Shown here: positions 49,604 to 59,580 of the stretch, piece after piece
Numbering within the stretch: position 1 is the first letter of the stretch
Layout of the letters: every line of letters begins with the position of its first letter
DNA from: Bacillus sp. CH30_1T
GTDB lineage: Bacteria; Bacillota; Bacilli; Bacillales; Bacillaceae_B
Assembly: GCF_008364765.1 (NCBI RefSeq)
Contig: NZ_VTUY01000001.1
Location: forward strand, 559,526 to 623,525
Reading direction: 5' to 3'
Length of the DNA stretch: 64,000 nt
Notes under the pieces: generated by a model
What the model saw: only the letters and a program-made list of their open reading frames with translations
What the model was told of the DNA's origin: nothing
The model's database searches: none
Made by a program: the position numbers and the translations under genes

Positions 49604-51226
49604 TTATTGATCCCTAATGGCTGTTTTCCATAAGATCAGATTGACGACCAATAATATGACGAGATAGCCAGGGATACCGAACGGAACCTGCAGAGACAGG
49701 TAATGCAGACCCAAAAACACACCCACGATAAGATAGAACGGCAGGACCTTCCAGCTGTCGCTTTGCTGGACGCCTTCGAAGCTTTCGGAAAAAGGCAGTG
49801 CTCCCCTCATTAAGCTGAGACAGATAACAGTAAATATACAGGCACTAATAAAGACGATGACAATCTCAGGGATCACCCGGTAACCAAATAGAATGATAAA
49901 GACAATGCTTATCAAGGCATACAAAGGAAGGAACAGCTTCATAAGGAATGCTTTCAATGTCCCTTTGTAGATCGAAGCCCTGCTAGAAACAGGTGCTACT
50001 TTGTAAACCCATGATCCCTTGTATTTCCCTGAATAGCTGAGCATCATCACTACAGTGGGAATGACGATGAAGCTTGAATAGATGGATAGATACATACTTG
50101 AAGTCAGTAATTCTACCCTCGATCCTTCCATTAACCCATTGAAGATGAATATAAACGGCATGATAATGGCAAATCCAAGGGCAGGATACACCTTTAACTT
50201 AAATTCCCTTTCATTTTTCATCATATAATGGGCCAATCGATAAAACGCCCGTTCTTCGTTCGACTTGGACAATACCTTTATGATACCATCCCCGAATCGG
50301 AAATAAGCTTTCTTCTTTTTACCGCCATGTGAAGATAATTTCTGAAGATTCTTCTCAAAGGTCGGCAATGATTTCACGTAAACGATAAGGGCAATGATTG
50401 GTAATAGTACCGCGATACATGAAAGAATCAGGTTCATCACCTGGTGGTTACCGTTCAGCATCCATTCAAACGGCGCTGCGAACCAGATGGGAGGCAGAAA
50501 GATATTCCACCACTTGGGTGTAAAAGAAATCGTTAAATCGACAAATTCAAAAGACCGTGCCACAATCTGGTATCCCACTGCAAGTCCGATGGATAATCCG
50601 ATCTGAACATAGTTGATGATGTCTTTCAGCTTTTCCCCATCGAAGTATTGGAGAATGAAATAATAGAGCATGGCCGTAAACACCACAATGAGTATGTTCA
50701 TCAGAATGATCCCTGAGAGGAATAGTAAAAAGAATGAAAGACCATGATTGATCAACCCTACAACCAAAGGAATCGCTGTCAAAGAACCTGTCAGGAAAAA
50801 CAGATAAATAAATACGTGAAGCGTTTTAGCCAGGCTGATGGTTTTTCTTTCGACAGGCTTGGTAAAGAGAATCGTATGGTCCCGGATGTCCAGGATGACA
50901 ACTGAGAAATCCGAAATCATGGAGGTCATCACGATGAAAATGAGCACGGTAAAGGTGATACTCATTTGAAAGATGTATTGATCTCCCATCAGAATGAAGG
51001 GAATGACGAATAATCCAAACAAAGCATACACCCAAAGGGATTTAATAAAGCGATTCTCATCCTTCCCCTTCTTCCTTCCCTGCTGCTGAAAGATCGTAGG
51101 CACGCGCCTTTGATCCATCGTAAGTTTGACTTGAAGTATTTTTCTCAATAACCGGTAATCGAATCCAAGCCTTGTAAACAACCCTTGAAACCAGTCCAGA
51201 AACAGAAGTGTACGAAATTCCTTCAT
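49604..51226 (-). CDS. ythQ: ABC exporter permease (YthQ-like)
   Basis: A 540-residue membrane protein with about 12 segments in clusters (about 60-190, 205-285, 345-540). It resembles the putative ABC exporter permease family that includes B. subtilis YthQ. Its start lies two bases after the stop of the ATPase gene, so the two form an export system. The ribosome binding site is weak (AGAGATG inside the ATPase gene), as expected for coupled translation. The transported compound is unknown. Confidence 0.82.
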   Translation of the reverse strand: MKEFRTLLFLDWFQGLFTRLGFDYRLLRKILQVKLTMDQRRVPTIFQQQGRKKGKDENRFIKSLWVYALFGLFVIPFILMGDQYIFQMSITFTVLIFIVMTSMISDFSVVILDIRDHTILFTKPVERKTISLAKTLHVFIYLFFLTGSLTAIPLVVGLINHGLSFFLLFLSGIILMNILIVVFTAMLYYFILQYFDGEKLKDIINYVQIGLSIGLAVGYQIVARSFEFVDLTISFTPKWWNIFLPPIWFAAPFEWMLNGNHQVMNLILSCIAVLLPIIALIVYVKSLPTFEKNLQKLSSHGGKKKKAYFRFGDGIIKVLSKSNEERAFYRLAHYMMKNEREFKLKVYPALGFAIIMPFIFIFNGLMEGSRVELLTSSMYLSIYSSFIVIPTVVMMLSYSGKYKGSWVYKVAPVSSRASIYKGTLKAFLMKLFLPLYALISIVFIILFGYRVIPEIVIVFISACIFTVICLSLMRGALPFSESFEGVQQSDSWKVLPFYLIVGVFLGLHYLSLQVPFGIPGYLVILLVVNLILWKTAIRDQ

Positions 51227-51228
51227 GC

Positions 51229-52014
51229 TTACATCTCTTGCACAACAGAAACAATTTCCGCTGCCGTTTCCTTATGTTCATTAAATCCGGTTAATTGATT
51301 GAAGATTTCCTCAAGGGATCCTTCCATATTCTGATTCTTTAATTCTTCAAAGCTTCCATCTGCCACGATTTGTCCGTTATGCAGAAGAACGATGCGGTTG
51401 CTGATTTTTTCCACAACATCCATGATGTGAGAGGAATAGAATATGGTTTTCCCCTGCGCGGCAAGCTGGGCGAGCAGCTCTTTGAAAATCATAACCGAAT
51501 TGGCATCCAACCCGTTGATGGGCTCATCCAGAAATAATACATCGGGATTATGTAATAAACTCGAGATGATCAGGATTTTCTGCTTCATCCCTTTTGAATA
51601 AGACGCGATCCTCGACTCATATACTTCGGAAAGTCCAAACAATCCGATGAGTTTCTCCGCTTTCTTCTTGGCTGTTTCATTTTCCATTCCATATAACTCC
51701 CCCATGAAAGTGAGGTATTCTTCTGCTGTCAGGTTATCATAAAGATCCGCCATCTCAGGCACATAGCCGATCCGTTTCTTGTATTCTACGGAACTGGTAG
51801 ATATATCTTCACCGAATAGCGTCACCTGCCCCGAATATTCTTCTTCAAGGCCAAGGATGATCTTGACGGTCGTACTTTTCCCTGCACCATTCGGACCAAT
51901 ATAACCGATGATCTGTCCTTTATACACATCCAGCTGGACACCCTTTAACACTTCCTTGCTCCCAAATCTCTTCTTCAAATCCTTGATCGACAATATCGGT
52001 TCTCGCACTTCCAT
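51229..52014 (-). CDS. ythP: ABC transporter ATPase (YthP-like)
   Basis: A 261-residue ABC ATPase: Walker A GPNGAGKST (about 38-46), Q-loop PEMADLY, signature YSKGMKQK (a variant of LSGGQ common in exporter ATPases), Walker B VLFLDEPINGLD and the switch His in YSSHIMDVVE. It drives the permease encoded directly downstream. AAAAAAGGGG precedes the start. Assignment as YthP is by the gene pair and permease type. Confidence 0.87.
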   Translation of the reverse strand: MEVREPILSIKDLKKRFGSKEVLKGVQLDVYKGQIIGYIGPNGAGKSTTVKIILGLEEEYSGQVTLFGEDISTSSVEYKKRIGYVPEMADLYDNLTAEEYLTFMGELYGMENETAKKKAEKLIGLFGLSEVYESRIASYSKGMKQKILIISSLLHNPDVLFLDEPINGLDANSVMIFKELLAQLAAQGKTIFYSSHIMDVVEKISNRIVLLHNGQIVADGSFEELKNQNMEGSLEEIFNQLTGFNEHKETAAEIVSVVQEM

Positions 52015-52234
52015 ATGAATCCCCTTTTTTCTTTAGATATGCCTATATGCTAACATAAATTCCATTATATGGTCAGATGATAATGGAATTTACCCGCTTT
52101 ACCTTCCTATTCTTTGCGCTGCATCCCCTTCCGAAATAATTTTTATTTCCCCACTTCCCAAACTGGTAGAACTTGTTATATACTTTAACTGTATTAAGAC
52201 ACATAGTACACTTTATTCAGTTGGGAGGGTGGAT

Positions 52235-52630
52235 ATGTTTGAACTTGATTTAAGAAGTCGAAAGCCCATTTATGAACAATTAGTCGAGAAATTAAAAGAG
52301 TTAATCATTAATGAGGTGTTGAAGCCTGACGAACAATTGCCTTCCGTTCGTGCCTTGGCTCAGCAGCTGACCATAAATCCAAACACAATCCAAAAAGCTT
52401 ATAGGGAACTTGAAACTCAAAGGTTCATTTATTCTGTGAAAGGACGGGGTAGCTTTGTTAATCCATCAAGTCACATTCAAAACGCGGAGAAAATCATGAA
52501 AGTAAAAGAAGAGTTGTCTAAACTTTTGTCTGAAGCTCTATATTTAGGGATCACGCCTGAAGATTTAAAGCAGATGATTGCTGACATCGAGGCATCTGTA
52601 GGAGGGAATCAATCTGATGATAGAGATTAA
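52235..52630 (+). CDS. YtrA-type GntR regulator
   Basis: A 131-residue short GntR repressor: winged helix with YEQLVEKLKELIINEVLKPD, LPSVRALAQQLTINPNTIQKAYRELE (about 38-63) and wing GRGSFV, followed by only a dimerisation helix, as in the YtrA subfamily. Such proteins control ABC transporter operons in which they lie, and respond to cell-wall-active compounds. The ATG at 52235 follows GGGAGGG; a GTG two codons earlier is too close. It overlaps the ABC ATPase gene by 14 bases. Confidence 0.9.
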   Translation: MFELDLRSRKPIYEQLVEKLKELIINEVLKPDEQLPSVRALAQQLTINPNTIQKAYRELETQRFIYSVKGRGSFVNPSSHIQNAEKIMKVKEELSKLLSEALYLGITPEDLKQMIADIEASVGGNQSDDRD

Positions 52631-53518
52631 AACATTAAGTAAATCCTTTGAAGGTACTAAAATCATTCATGACGTTTCCTTCTCTGTTCAAAAAGGATCA
52701 ATCTATGGACTGCTCGGATCGAATGGTGCAGGAAAGACGACACTACTCAAATCATTTCTGGAGTTCTGAAGCCCGAAAGCGGTGACATTTATTTAAAAGA
52801 TCAACCGGTCTATGAAAATGTCCAAACGAAAGAAACCCTGGTATTCATTCCTGATCAACCGTTTTTCTTCGCTCACTATACCTTAAATCAAATGGCAAAA
52901 TTTTATCAAAGCACCTATAGCCGTTGGGGTGAGCATCAATATAAATCTCTTACCTGCCTATTTGGGATAGATCCTCACAAAAAGCTTCATAAGTTTTCGA
53001 AAGGCGTCCAACGTCAAGCAGCTTTCATTCTTGCATTATCCACTCAACCGGAAGTGCTCATTCTGGACGAACCCCTTGACGGATTAGACCCTGTCGTTCG
53101 TAAAAAGGTAAAAAGCGTACTGATCACAGAAGTTGCCAACCGGGAGATGACTATACTTATATCCTCTCATAACCTGCGTGAAGTGGAAGATATGTGTGAT
53201 CATATCGGAATTTTGCATCAAGGGAGATTTTTACTGGAGAAAGAGCTTGATGATTTGAAATCCGGGATTCATAAGGTTCAGTTGGCCTTCAAAGGCGAGA
53301 CGCCTCAGAATCTCTTTACCGAGCTTGACCTTCTGCACGAAGAGACCAGGGGAAGCGTATCCCTCTGCATCGTAAGGGGTGACGAACAACATGTGAGAAG
53401 CATAATCCAGCCTTATCATCCGGTGATTTTTGATATGTTACCGCTGACCCTTGAGGAAATATTTGTTTATGAAATGGAGGACGTCGGATATGCCATCCAA
53501 AACATCATGGATCAATAA
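52617..53518 (+). pseudogene. ABC transporter ATPase with a -1 frameshift (YtrB-like)
   Basis: From ATG 52617 the frame gives a normal ATPase start with Walker A LLGSNGAGKTTLLK, then meets a stop at 52767-52769. Removing one base shift near 52749-52751 (CTCAAATC, where CTCAAAATC would restore the frame) continues naturally as IISGVLKPESGDIYL and then FSKGVQRQ (signature), LILDEPLDGLDP (Walker B) and ISSHNLREVE. The gene is thus intact except for one missing A in a short A run. This may be a true mutation, a sequencing error or, less likely, programmed slippage. It lies between the GntR regulator and the permease in one operon. Confidence 0.85.
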
Positions 53519-55460
53519 GGAAGTCATCATTCAAAGCCTTCGGAATGTTGGGTGGATAGGGATCGTTTATTTTATCGGACTTCTCTTTTCTTTGCCGGTT
53601 GACATTATCGGTAAATTATCCAACGACAATCAGCCCTATCCAATTGCCATTTACGAGAACCTATTTAAAATGCAATACCCGATCCAAATGGGTTTGATGC
53701 TGTTCGTTCCAGTCATCTTATCCCTTTTCCTTTTCCGTTATTTACATGTAAAGCAGGCTGCAGACTTTATGCATAGCCTTCCGCTGACACGAAGCAAATT
53801 GTTTTACCATTTTACCGTTACAGGATTTGTCATTCTCATCATACCAATTGTACTGAATACAGCGATTTTACTTTCCCTTTATTCATTAACGGATCTTCAT
53901 CAATTTATTAGTGTTCAAGACATTTTCATATGGTGCGGCATCACGATCATTATGAACACCCTTCTGTTCACAGCCGCTACCTTTGTGGCCATGATAACGG
54001 GACTAACAGCTGTACAAGGAATAATGACTTACATCCTGCTCTTATTACCGGCTGGAATGTTTATGCTCGTATGCTTTAGCTTAAAAAATCTATTATATGG
54101 ATTTCCAGAGGAGTATTTCTTCAATATCCAAATTGAACAATATTCCCCAGTCATCAAGGCCGTATATCTTGAGAATAAAATCTTTTCCGGATTAGATGTG
54201 ACATTATTCATAGCTATCACTCTCCTACTCTATGTTTTATCGTATGTATTATATAAAACGAGAAAAGTAGAAGCAGCATCACTTGCCATTGTATTTCCTG
54301 TCCTCCGACCCCTGTTCAAATTTGGAGTCGCTTTCTGTTTCATGCTCGTTGGCGGTATGTACTTTAATGGAATCTATCAAGAGTCGGGATGGACCTTATT
54401 CGGCTATTTTATAGGTTCATTCATTGGCTATTATCTTGCAGAAATGGTTTTACAAAAACATTGGAGAGTGTTCCGTCATTGGAAGGGCTTTGCCGGGTTT
54501 GCCGTGGTCATCTCTCTTATCGGTTTATTCATTCAGTTCGACTTATTCCAATATGAAAAGAAGATTCCTGAATTTGAAGATGTAGAAAAAGTGCATGTAA
54601 GCCCAAGCTACTATTCCTTGACAGACAATCCGGAATCACTCATTGATGAACCATTCATAAGCGAAGCTAAAACAATTGAAGCGGTTCTGGACCTTCATGA
54701 GGAAATCCTTAACAACCAAGATCAGAATGAATTTCCCCCTGACGGTAGCGAGCAAATCTTTTTCTATTACAAGATGAAAAATGGCAGTAAGCTGGTGAGG
54801 AACTACCAAGTGAATATAGACGATTTCAAATCCCAGTATGCTTCACTTTATGAAATGAAAAATTATAAAGAAACGACGGAGCAAATCTTCGCCGTTGATT
54901 CAAGCAAGGTAGACAAACTATCTATTTATTCTGATTTGGGGAATAGACAGAGTATAAGTATTGTCGATCCGGTACAAATCAATGAAGCCATCGGGATTTT
55001 AACAGAAGAAACCTATAATGATACGTTTGAAGATCGCGACAGAGTGAACCTTTATAACGTTGAATTACTTCTTTCAGAGAATCAGTGGATCCATGTAGGG
55101 GTACGTAATAACGATAAGAAATTCGAATCTTGGCTACAGGAGAATGGATACCTTGAAGATATAAGGGTAACTACATCTGACGTTGAGTGGATGTACGTGA
55201 TCGATCAAGAGCGTTACCGTAACCGTCTGTTCAACGACATGGATCCAGATGCCGCAGCCCTGGAGTTAAAGAAAGAAAGCAAAGGGATCGAAATAACGGA
55301 TTCCAAACACTTAGAAGCCATCATGGATCAATTAGTATACAACCAGATGACCAATGAATATATGGTGATCATCAAGTATAAAACCCACGGAAATGTCGAA
55401 GTGCGAGGATTAAAGGCTGAAGATACACCTTCATTCCTGAAGAGTAAAACGGACAATTGA
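53490..55460 (+). CDS. ABC-2 type permease with large extracytoplasmic C-terminal part
   Basis: A 656-residue membrane protein. The first half (about 20-360) has roughly ten membrane segments typical of YtrC/ABC-2 permeases (YLHVKQAADFMHSLPLTRSK is a characteristic loop). The second half (about 375-656) is hydrophilic and acidic, and probably lies outside the membrane as a sensor or ligand domain (DUF6449-like). The ATG at 53490 follows ATGGAGGACG; it overlaps the ATPase gene by 29 bases. With the broken ATPase the transporter may not work in this strain. Confidence 0.82.
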   Translation: MPSKTSWINKEVIIQSLRNVGWIGIVYFIGLLFSLPVDIIGKLSNDNQPYPIAIYENLFKMQYPIQMGLMLFVPVILSLFLFRYLHVKQAADFMHSLPLTRSKLFYHFTVTGFVILIIPIVLNTAILLSLYSLTDLHQFISVQDIFIWCGITIIMNTLLFTAATFVAMITGLTAVQGIMTYILLLLPAGMFMLVCFSLKNLLYGFPEEYFFNIQIEQYSPVIKAVYLENKIFSGLDVTLFIAITLLLYVLSYVLYKTRKVEAASLAIVFPVLRPLFKFGVAFCFMLVGGMYFNGIYQESGWTLFGYFIGSFIGYYLAEMVLQKHWRVFRHWKGFAGFAVVISLIGLFIQFDLFQYEKKIPEFEDVEKVHVSPSYYSLTDNPESLIDEPFISEAKTIEAVLDLHEEILNNQDQNEFPPDGSEQIFFYYKMKNGSKLVRNYQVNIDDFKSQYASLYEMKNYKETTEQIFAVDSSKVDKLSIYSDLGNRQSISIVDPVQINEAIGILTEETYNDTFEDRDRVNLYNVELLLSENQWIHVGVRNNDKKFESWLQENGYLEDIRVTTSDVEWMYVIDQERYRNRLFNDMDPDAAALELKKESKGIEITDSKHLEAIMDQLVYNQMTNEYMVIIKYKTHGNVEVRGLKAEDTPSFLKSKTDN

Positions 55461-55486
55461 CAATAGAAAGTCGAGGTGAACCACAT

Positions 55487-56017
55487 ATGGACATATTACA
55501 AATGCAAACATCTCCTCTCACGTTAGAGGAGATGTTTGAACAATTTCATAAACTGATTTACCATATCGCTTATACTATTACACAGGATGCTCATCTATCA
55601 CAGGATATCGTTCAAGAAACCTTTCTCAAAGCCTACATCAAGATGGATACTTTACTCGATGTGACGAAAACAAAGTCCTGGCTCACTTCTATCGCAAGAT
55701 GTACAGCAATCGATTTCATCCGAAAAGAATCGAAACGCAATGAAGTCTATTTGGAAGATGAAGAAGAGGTTCAATCAATACAGGATTATAACCCTCTGGA
55801 AATGGAAATTGAAGCACGGTTTCTTAAGAGCAGTATTCAGGAAAATATTAAGAGGCTGCCACTGTCTCAGCAGGAAGTCATGTCATTGAAAGTGACACAG
55901 GATCTTAGTGATGGGGAGATTGCTTTAAAGCTAAACCTCTCTCCTTCCACCGTCAAAACCCGTTTTCACCGGGCAAGGAAGCAGCTGTATTCGATCGTTT
56001 ATGCACAGACTGCATAG
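55487..56017 (+). CDS. Sigma-70 family (ECF-type) sigma factor
   Basis: A 176-residue alternative sigma factor: region 2 (FEQFHKLIYHIAYTITQDAHLSQDIVQETF with SWLTSIARCTAIDFIRK, about 17-90) and region 4 (LPLSQQEVMSLKVTQDLSDGEIA and LSPSTVKTRFHRARKQL, about 115-170), with no other domain. No anti-sigma gene follows; the only membrane partner nearby is the permease whose stop lies 26 bases upstream. It is therefore likely to be the last gene of the GntR-ABC operon. GAGGTGA supports the ATG at 55487. Confidence 0.88.
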   Translation: MDILQMQTSPLTLEEMFEQFHKLIYHIAYTITQDAHLSQDIVQETFLKAYIKMDTLLDVTKTKSWLTSIARCTAIDFIRKESKRNEVYLEDEEEVQSIQDYNPLEMEIEARFLKSSIQENIKRLPLSQQEVMSLKVTQDLSDGEIALKLNLSPSTVKTRFHRARKQLYSIVYAQTA

Positions 56018-56048
56018 GAAAAGGAGCCTTGTTTAAGGGCTCCTTTTG
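56018..56048 (+). terminator. Terminator of the GntR-ABC-sigma operon
   Basis: AAAAGGAGCC (56019-56028) pairs with GGCTCCTTTT (56038-56047), ending the rightward operon. Confidence 0.85.
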
Positions 56049-56101
56049 TCGTTCTTGTAATCATTTGCGTTTGAAAGAATATGTAACTTACAATGCCTCC
56101 A

Positions 56102-56824
56102 TTATAGCACTTTACTTAAAAACGCCTGGGTTCGTTCATGTCTCGGATTACCAAAAAGCTCAGACGGCAGGTTTTCTTCCACGATATACCCTCCGTCCAT
56201 AAAGATGACACGATCCCCGACTTCTCTTGCGAATCCCATTTCATGGGTTACGACCACCATGGTCATACCTTCCTTCGCCAGTTGTTTCATTACTTCCAGC
56301 ACCTCTCCTACCATTTCAGGATCAAGGGCTGAAGTAGGCTCGTCGAACAGCATGATTTCAGGCTCCATGGCAAGTGCCCGTGCAATGGCGACCCGCTGTT
56401 TCTGCCCTCCTGATAAGGAGTCTGGGTACACATAAGCCTTTTCAGATAGCCCCACCTTTTCAAGTAGTTCCAATGCCTTCTGCTCCGCTTTATTCTTTTG
56501 CCACTTCCTTACCTTCATCGGTGAGAGCATAATGTTCTGGATCACCGTCTTATGAGGGAACAGATTAAATTGTTGAAAAACCATTCCCACATCGGTTCGG
56601 ACCTTATTGATGTCTGTTTGTTTGGCAGTTATATCCCGGTCCTTAATATAGACATGACCATCGGTAATCGATTCTAAAAGGTTCAAACAACGCAGAAACG
56701 TTGATTTTCCTGAACCCGATGGCCCTATAACTACAACCACTTCTTGCGGTTCGATATTGACGTTAATATCTTTCAATACTTCTAATTTTCCAAAGGACTT
56801 CTTAAGATTCACTGCTTTAATCAT
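56102..56824 (-). CDS. artR: Amino-acid ABC transporter ATPase (ArtR/GlnQ type)
   Basis: A 240-residue polar amino-acid uptake ATPase: Walker [10 protein letters not shown] (about 34-42), the [12 protein letters not shown]-loop, signature LSGGQKQR, Walker [15 protein letters not shown] and [11 protein letters not shown]. The start overlaps the permease stop by four bases. Together with the permease and lipoprotein it forms an importer of the arginine/glutamine class. The arginine assignment comes from similarity of the whole set to B. subtilis ArtPQR, and the substrate is not proven. Confidence 0.9.
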   Translation of the reverse strand: MIKAVNLKKSFGKLEVLKDINVNIEPQEVVVVIGPSGSGKSTFLRCLNLLESITDGHVYIKDRDITAKQTDINKVRTDVGMVFQQFNLFPHKTVIQNIMLSPMKVRKWQKNKAEQKALELLEKVGLSEKAYVYPDSLSGGQKQRVAIARALAMEPEIMLFDEPTSALDPEMVGEVLEVMKQLAKEGMTMVVVTHEMGFAREVGDRVIFMDGGYIVEENLPSELFGNPRHERTQAFLSKVL

Positions 56825-57480
56825 TCGGTTGCCATCCTCCGCTCAATATAGTTTAGTAGATACGTAAGAGATAGAGTAAGGATTAAATATATGATAGCGA
56901 CTGCCAGGTACGGTTCCCATACACGATAATATTGCCCCTGCATGGCCCTGCCCCAGTACATAAGCTCTGGAGCAGCAATGACCGCTGCCAGGGAAGAGTC
57001 TTTCAGTAACACGATAAACTCATTTCCAAGTGGTGGAATCATCCGCTTGAATGCTTGAGGGATAATGATATGCCTCATCGCCTGGATATTGGTCATTCCC
57101 AAAGATCTGGCCGCTTCCATCTGACCCCGGTCAATGGATTGAATGCCCCCACGGAAGATTTCGGCGATATACGCAGTGGCATTCAACGATAATGCCACTA
57201 ATGCAGACACTGCCGGATTAATTTCCGACATGATCATTGGCATCACACCAAAGTGAATGAGTAAAATCTGTACGAATAATGGCGTTCCTCTAAAAAAGTT
57301 TATGTACCAAATGAAAGGTGTTCGAACTAGAAGGTAAGGGGATATTCTGAATATCCCCATCAGCAGTCCGAAGATTAAGCCTAAAAAGATGGCTCCCACC
57401 GATAAACCGATTGTTAATAGTGCTCCCTTTAGAAAAAAAGGTAAGTATTCCCCAATAATGTCCCATCTGAAATCCAGCAT
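56821..57480 (-). CDS. artQ: Amino-acid ABC transporter permease (ArtQ type)
   Basis: A 219-residue permease of the polar amino-acid family with five membrane segments. The EAA-type cytoplasmic loop is seen in [25 protein letters not shown] (about 141-165) and the N-terminal signature [16 protein letters not shown] at about 59-74. GGAGTTATGAT precedes the start. It is separated from the binding-protein gene by about 150 bases with a hairpin, a layout that usually lets the binding protein be made in excess. Confidence 0.9.
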   Translation of the reverse strand: MLDFRWDIIGEYLPFFLKGALLTIGLSVGAIFLGLIFGLLMGIFRISPYLLVRTPFIWYINFFRGTPLFVQILLIHFGVMPMIMSEINPAVSALVALSLNATAYIAEIFRGGIQSIDRGQMEAARSLGMTNIQAMRHIIIPQAFKRMIPPLGNEFIVLLKDSSLAAVIAAPELMYWGRAMQGQYYRVWEPYLAVAIIYLILTLSLTYLLNYIERRMATE

Positions 57481-57553
57481 ATCATAACTCCTTTTGTCTC
57501 GGTAACGGCGTTATCCCGCTTGCCTTTTCAATAGTAGTAATTAGGTTCATATA

Positions 57554-57628
57554 AAAGGGGCAGGTGAAGAAGTAACAATCCTCTTTAAAATCAATAAAGA
57601 AAATCATCCCTTTCACTACGCCCCTTGT
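57554..57628 (-). promoter_or_regulatory. Intercistronic hairpin between artP and artQ
   Basis: On the minus strand AAGGGGCGTAGTGAA (57613-57627) can pair with TTCACCTGCCCCTT (57555-57568), leaving a small internal loop. Lying just after the artP stop, it may stop part of the transcripts or protect the artP message, giving more binding protein than permease. Confidence 0.5.
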
Positions 57629-57632
57629 TCCC

Positions 57633-58445
57633 TTATTCTGCTTGTTCTAATAAAGCGTCAGTGTTCGGTTCTGTACCAAACCATTCTTTATAAATATCAG
57701 CATATGTTCCATTTTCAATCACTTCTTTAACCGCTTTATCAAATTCAGACTTCAACTCACTGTCTTTCGGAAACATTAAGCCATAAAATTCAGATTCGAA
57801 GTTTTCCGGATCTTCCACTGTATTGAAATTGTCATCCGGATTGTTTTTCACATATTCATTTACAACCGTATTATCTGTTACAACAGCATCGACTTGACCT
57901 TGCTTTAATGCCGTAATGGCTACTACATTGTTTTCGTATTTAGAGATATCAGGGCTGTTCTGCCCAACTATTTTCTCAGCTGCCGCCTGACCTGTCGTTC
58001 CATTTTGAACCCCGATCTTCAGGCCTTTCAGGTCCTGGGCACTTTTGATATCCACACCTTCGCCAAACATGATCATGTGAGTGGATTCAAAGTAAGGATT
58101 GGAAAAATCAAACGTTTCTTTACGATCATCATTGATGGTGATCCCGGAAATCCCCATATCGACTTCCTTGCCGCCTTGAACTGCTGCAAATAACGGATCC
58201 CATCCAATGTTCTTCACTTCGTACTCATAACCGGCTTCTTTCATAACGGCCCCTAAAAAATCAATATCAAATCCGACAATTTCCCCTTTATCCATATATT
58301 CAAAAGGAGCAAAGGCTGCATCGGTTCCCACTACAAGCTTTTCTTTTTTATCTCCGCTTGCTTCTTCACTTCCACAGGCAGTCATGATTGCTGCCATTCC
58401 AATCATTAATACTAGAAATAATCCTCTTACTTTCTTCTTCATCAT
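57633..58445 (-). CDS. artP: Amino-acid-binding lipoprotein (ArtP type)
   Basis: A 270-residue substrate-binding protein. A lipoprotein signal with lipobox IMTACG (Cys24) anchors it outside the membrane. The two-lobed family 3 pattern follows: VGTDAAFAPFEYMDKGEIVGFDIDF, GMSGITI-like DMGISGITINDDRKETFDFSNPY and VDAVVTDNTV. The Asp and Arg (NDDRKETFDFS) that hold the amino-acid groups are present. Probable arginine or basic amino-acid receptor. The very AT-rich upstream stretch at 58472-58492 resembles an ArgR box only loosely. Confidence 0.88.
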   Translation of the reverse strand: MMKKKVRGLFLVLMIGMAAIMTACGSEEASGDKKEKLVVGTDAAFAPFEYMDKGEIVGFDIDFLGAVMKEAGYEYEVKNIGWDPLFAAVQGGKEVDMGISGITINDDRKETFDFSNPYFESTHMIMFGEGVDIKSAQDLKGLKIGVQNGTTGQAAAEKIVGQNSPDISKYENNVVAITALKQGQVDAVVTDNTVVNEYVKNNPDDNFNTVEDPENFESEFYGLMFPKDSELKSEFDKAVKEVIENGTYADIYKEWFGTEPNTDALLEQAE

Positions 58446-58698
58446 TGGCCCCCTAAATTGTTTGTATTTTCTAATAATTATAATTATACATATATTTTAC
58501 TAGAAAACCAATAAATTTTAGAAGATTACTAGTATTCAGACTAATCCTTATCTACTAGTATGGATTTTTTTGTGTATTTTTTGCATACCAAAAGAAGTAT
58601 TTAATTTATTTGTTTTTTGTCATTTCAACCTTTAACATTGACAGTCCCTTCTATAGGTTTCAGAATAAGAGTATAAGCCAAGTTTAAAGGGAGAGTTT

Positions 58699-59562
58699 AT
58701 GGATACACATTCGTCTGATTTATATGAATACTTAGTTGATCATGCCTTAGATTTCACTGAAGACTGGTTGAAGTTCCAGAATATAAAATCCGGATCTCAC
58801 TATTCTCCTGATTCTCCGACAGAGGTACACAACAAAATAAAAGAACAAAATTCTAATTATGTGAAGATCATCGCCAAATGTCTGTTACTTTCTCAAGGAG
58901 AGTCAAAGGAATTGATATATAACTGGACTTCACAAACAGCTGCAGATCGAAGTAAATCCAATACGACTCTCGATGAGGTTGTTCGTAACTCAAGTGTGTT
59001 CAGAAGAGTGTATTGGACGTATGTCGAAAAGTTTGTGGAAGAATCGAACGTAAACATCCAGTTGAAAGAAGTATTTGAGTGGGAACGAAAGATCAATTTC
59101 GCATTGGATTATGTGTTAGAAACGTTCACTTCCACGTTCCTGAACATATTAATGAATCGACTCCAAGCACAGTCTAACCTGATTAAGGAATTAAGTACGC
59201 CTGTCATTTCTTTAACTTCTGAGGTTGGACTCCTTCCCATCATTGGAGAAATCGATACGACACGTGCCCGTACGATATTAGAAGCAACCCTTCAACAAAG
59301 TGCCGATGCACATTTATCCATGTTGATCATCGACTTATCCGGTGTGGTATTGGTTGATACCATGGTCGCTCAGCAAATCTTCCATCTCATCGATGCCTTA
59401 AAACTACTTGGAGTAAAGAGTGTCATCACAGGGATTCGTCCGGAAGTAGCCCAGACAGCCATCCATTTAGGATTGGATTTCTCCAATATCCATACTGAAA
59501 ATTCCCTTGAGCGGATCATCGCTGATGTGATTCAGGAAAATAGCGAATTTTTGCAGGTGTAG
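58699..59562 (+). CDS. RsbR-family stressosome protein
   Basis: A 287-residue protein: an N-terminal globin-like sensor domain without obvious haem His (about 1-160) and a C-terminal STAS domain (about 165-280). The STAS part closely follows RsbR proteins: LPIIGEIDTTRARTILE and LIIDLSGVVLVDTMVAQQIF with threonines at the two positions phosphorylated by RsbT in RsbRA. Such proteins build the stressosome that starts the sigma-B response. It is a lone paralogue here, as YkoB, YojH and YqhA are in B. subtilis. AAAGGGAG precedes the start. Confidence 0.9.
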   Translation: MDTHSSDLYEYLVDHALDFTEDWLKFQNIKSGSHYSPDSPTEVHNKIKEQNSNYVKIIAKCLLLSQGESKELIYNWTSQTAADRSKSNTTLDEVVRNSSVFRRVYWTYVEKFVEESNVNIQLKEVFEWERKINFALDYVLETFTSTFLNILMNRLQAQSNLIKELSTPVISLTSEVGLLPIIGEIDTTRARTILEATLQQSADAHLSMLIIDLSGVVLVDTMVAQQIFHLIDALKLLGVKSVITGIRPEVAQTAIHLGLDFSNIHTENSLERIIADVIQENSEFLQV

Positions 59563-59580
59563 GAAGATGGACGCAAAATA

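Noticed and set aside
58472..58492. ArgR box upstream of artP
   Set aside because: The stretch is simply very AT-rich; the match to the ARG box is too loose to separate from background.
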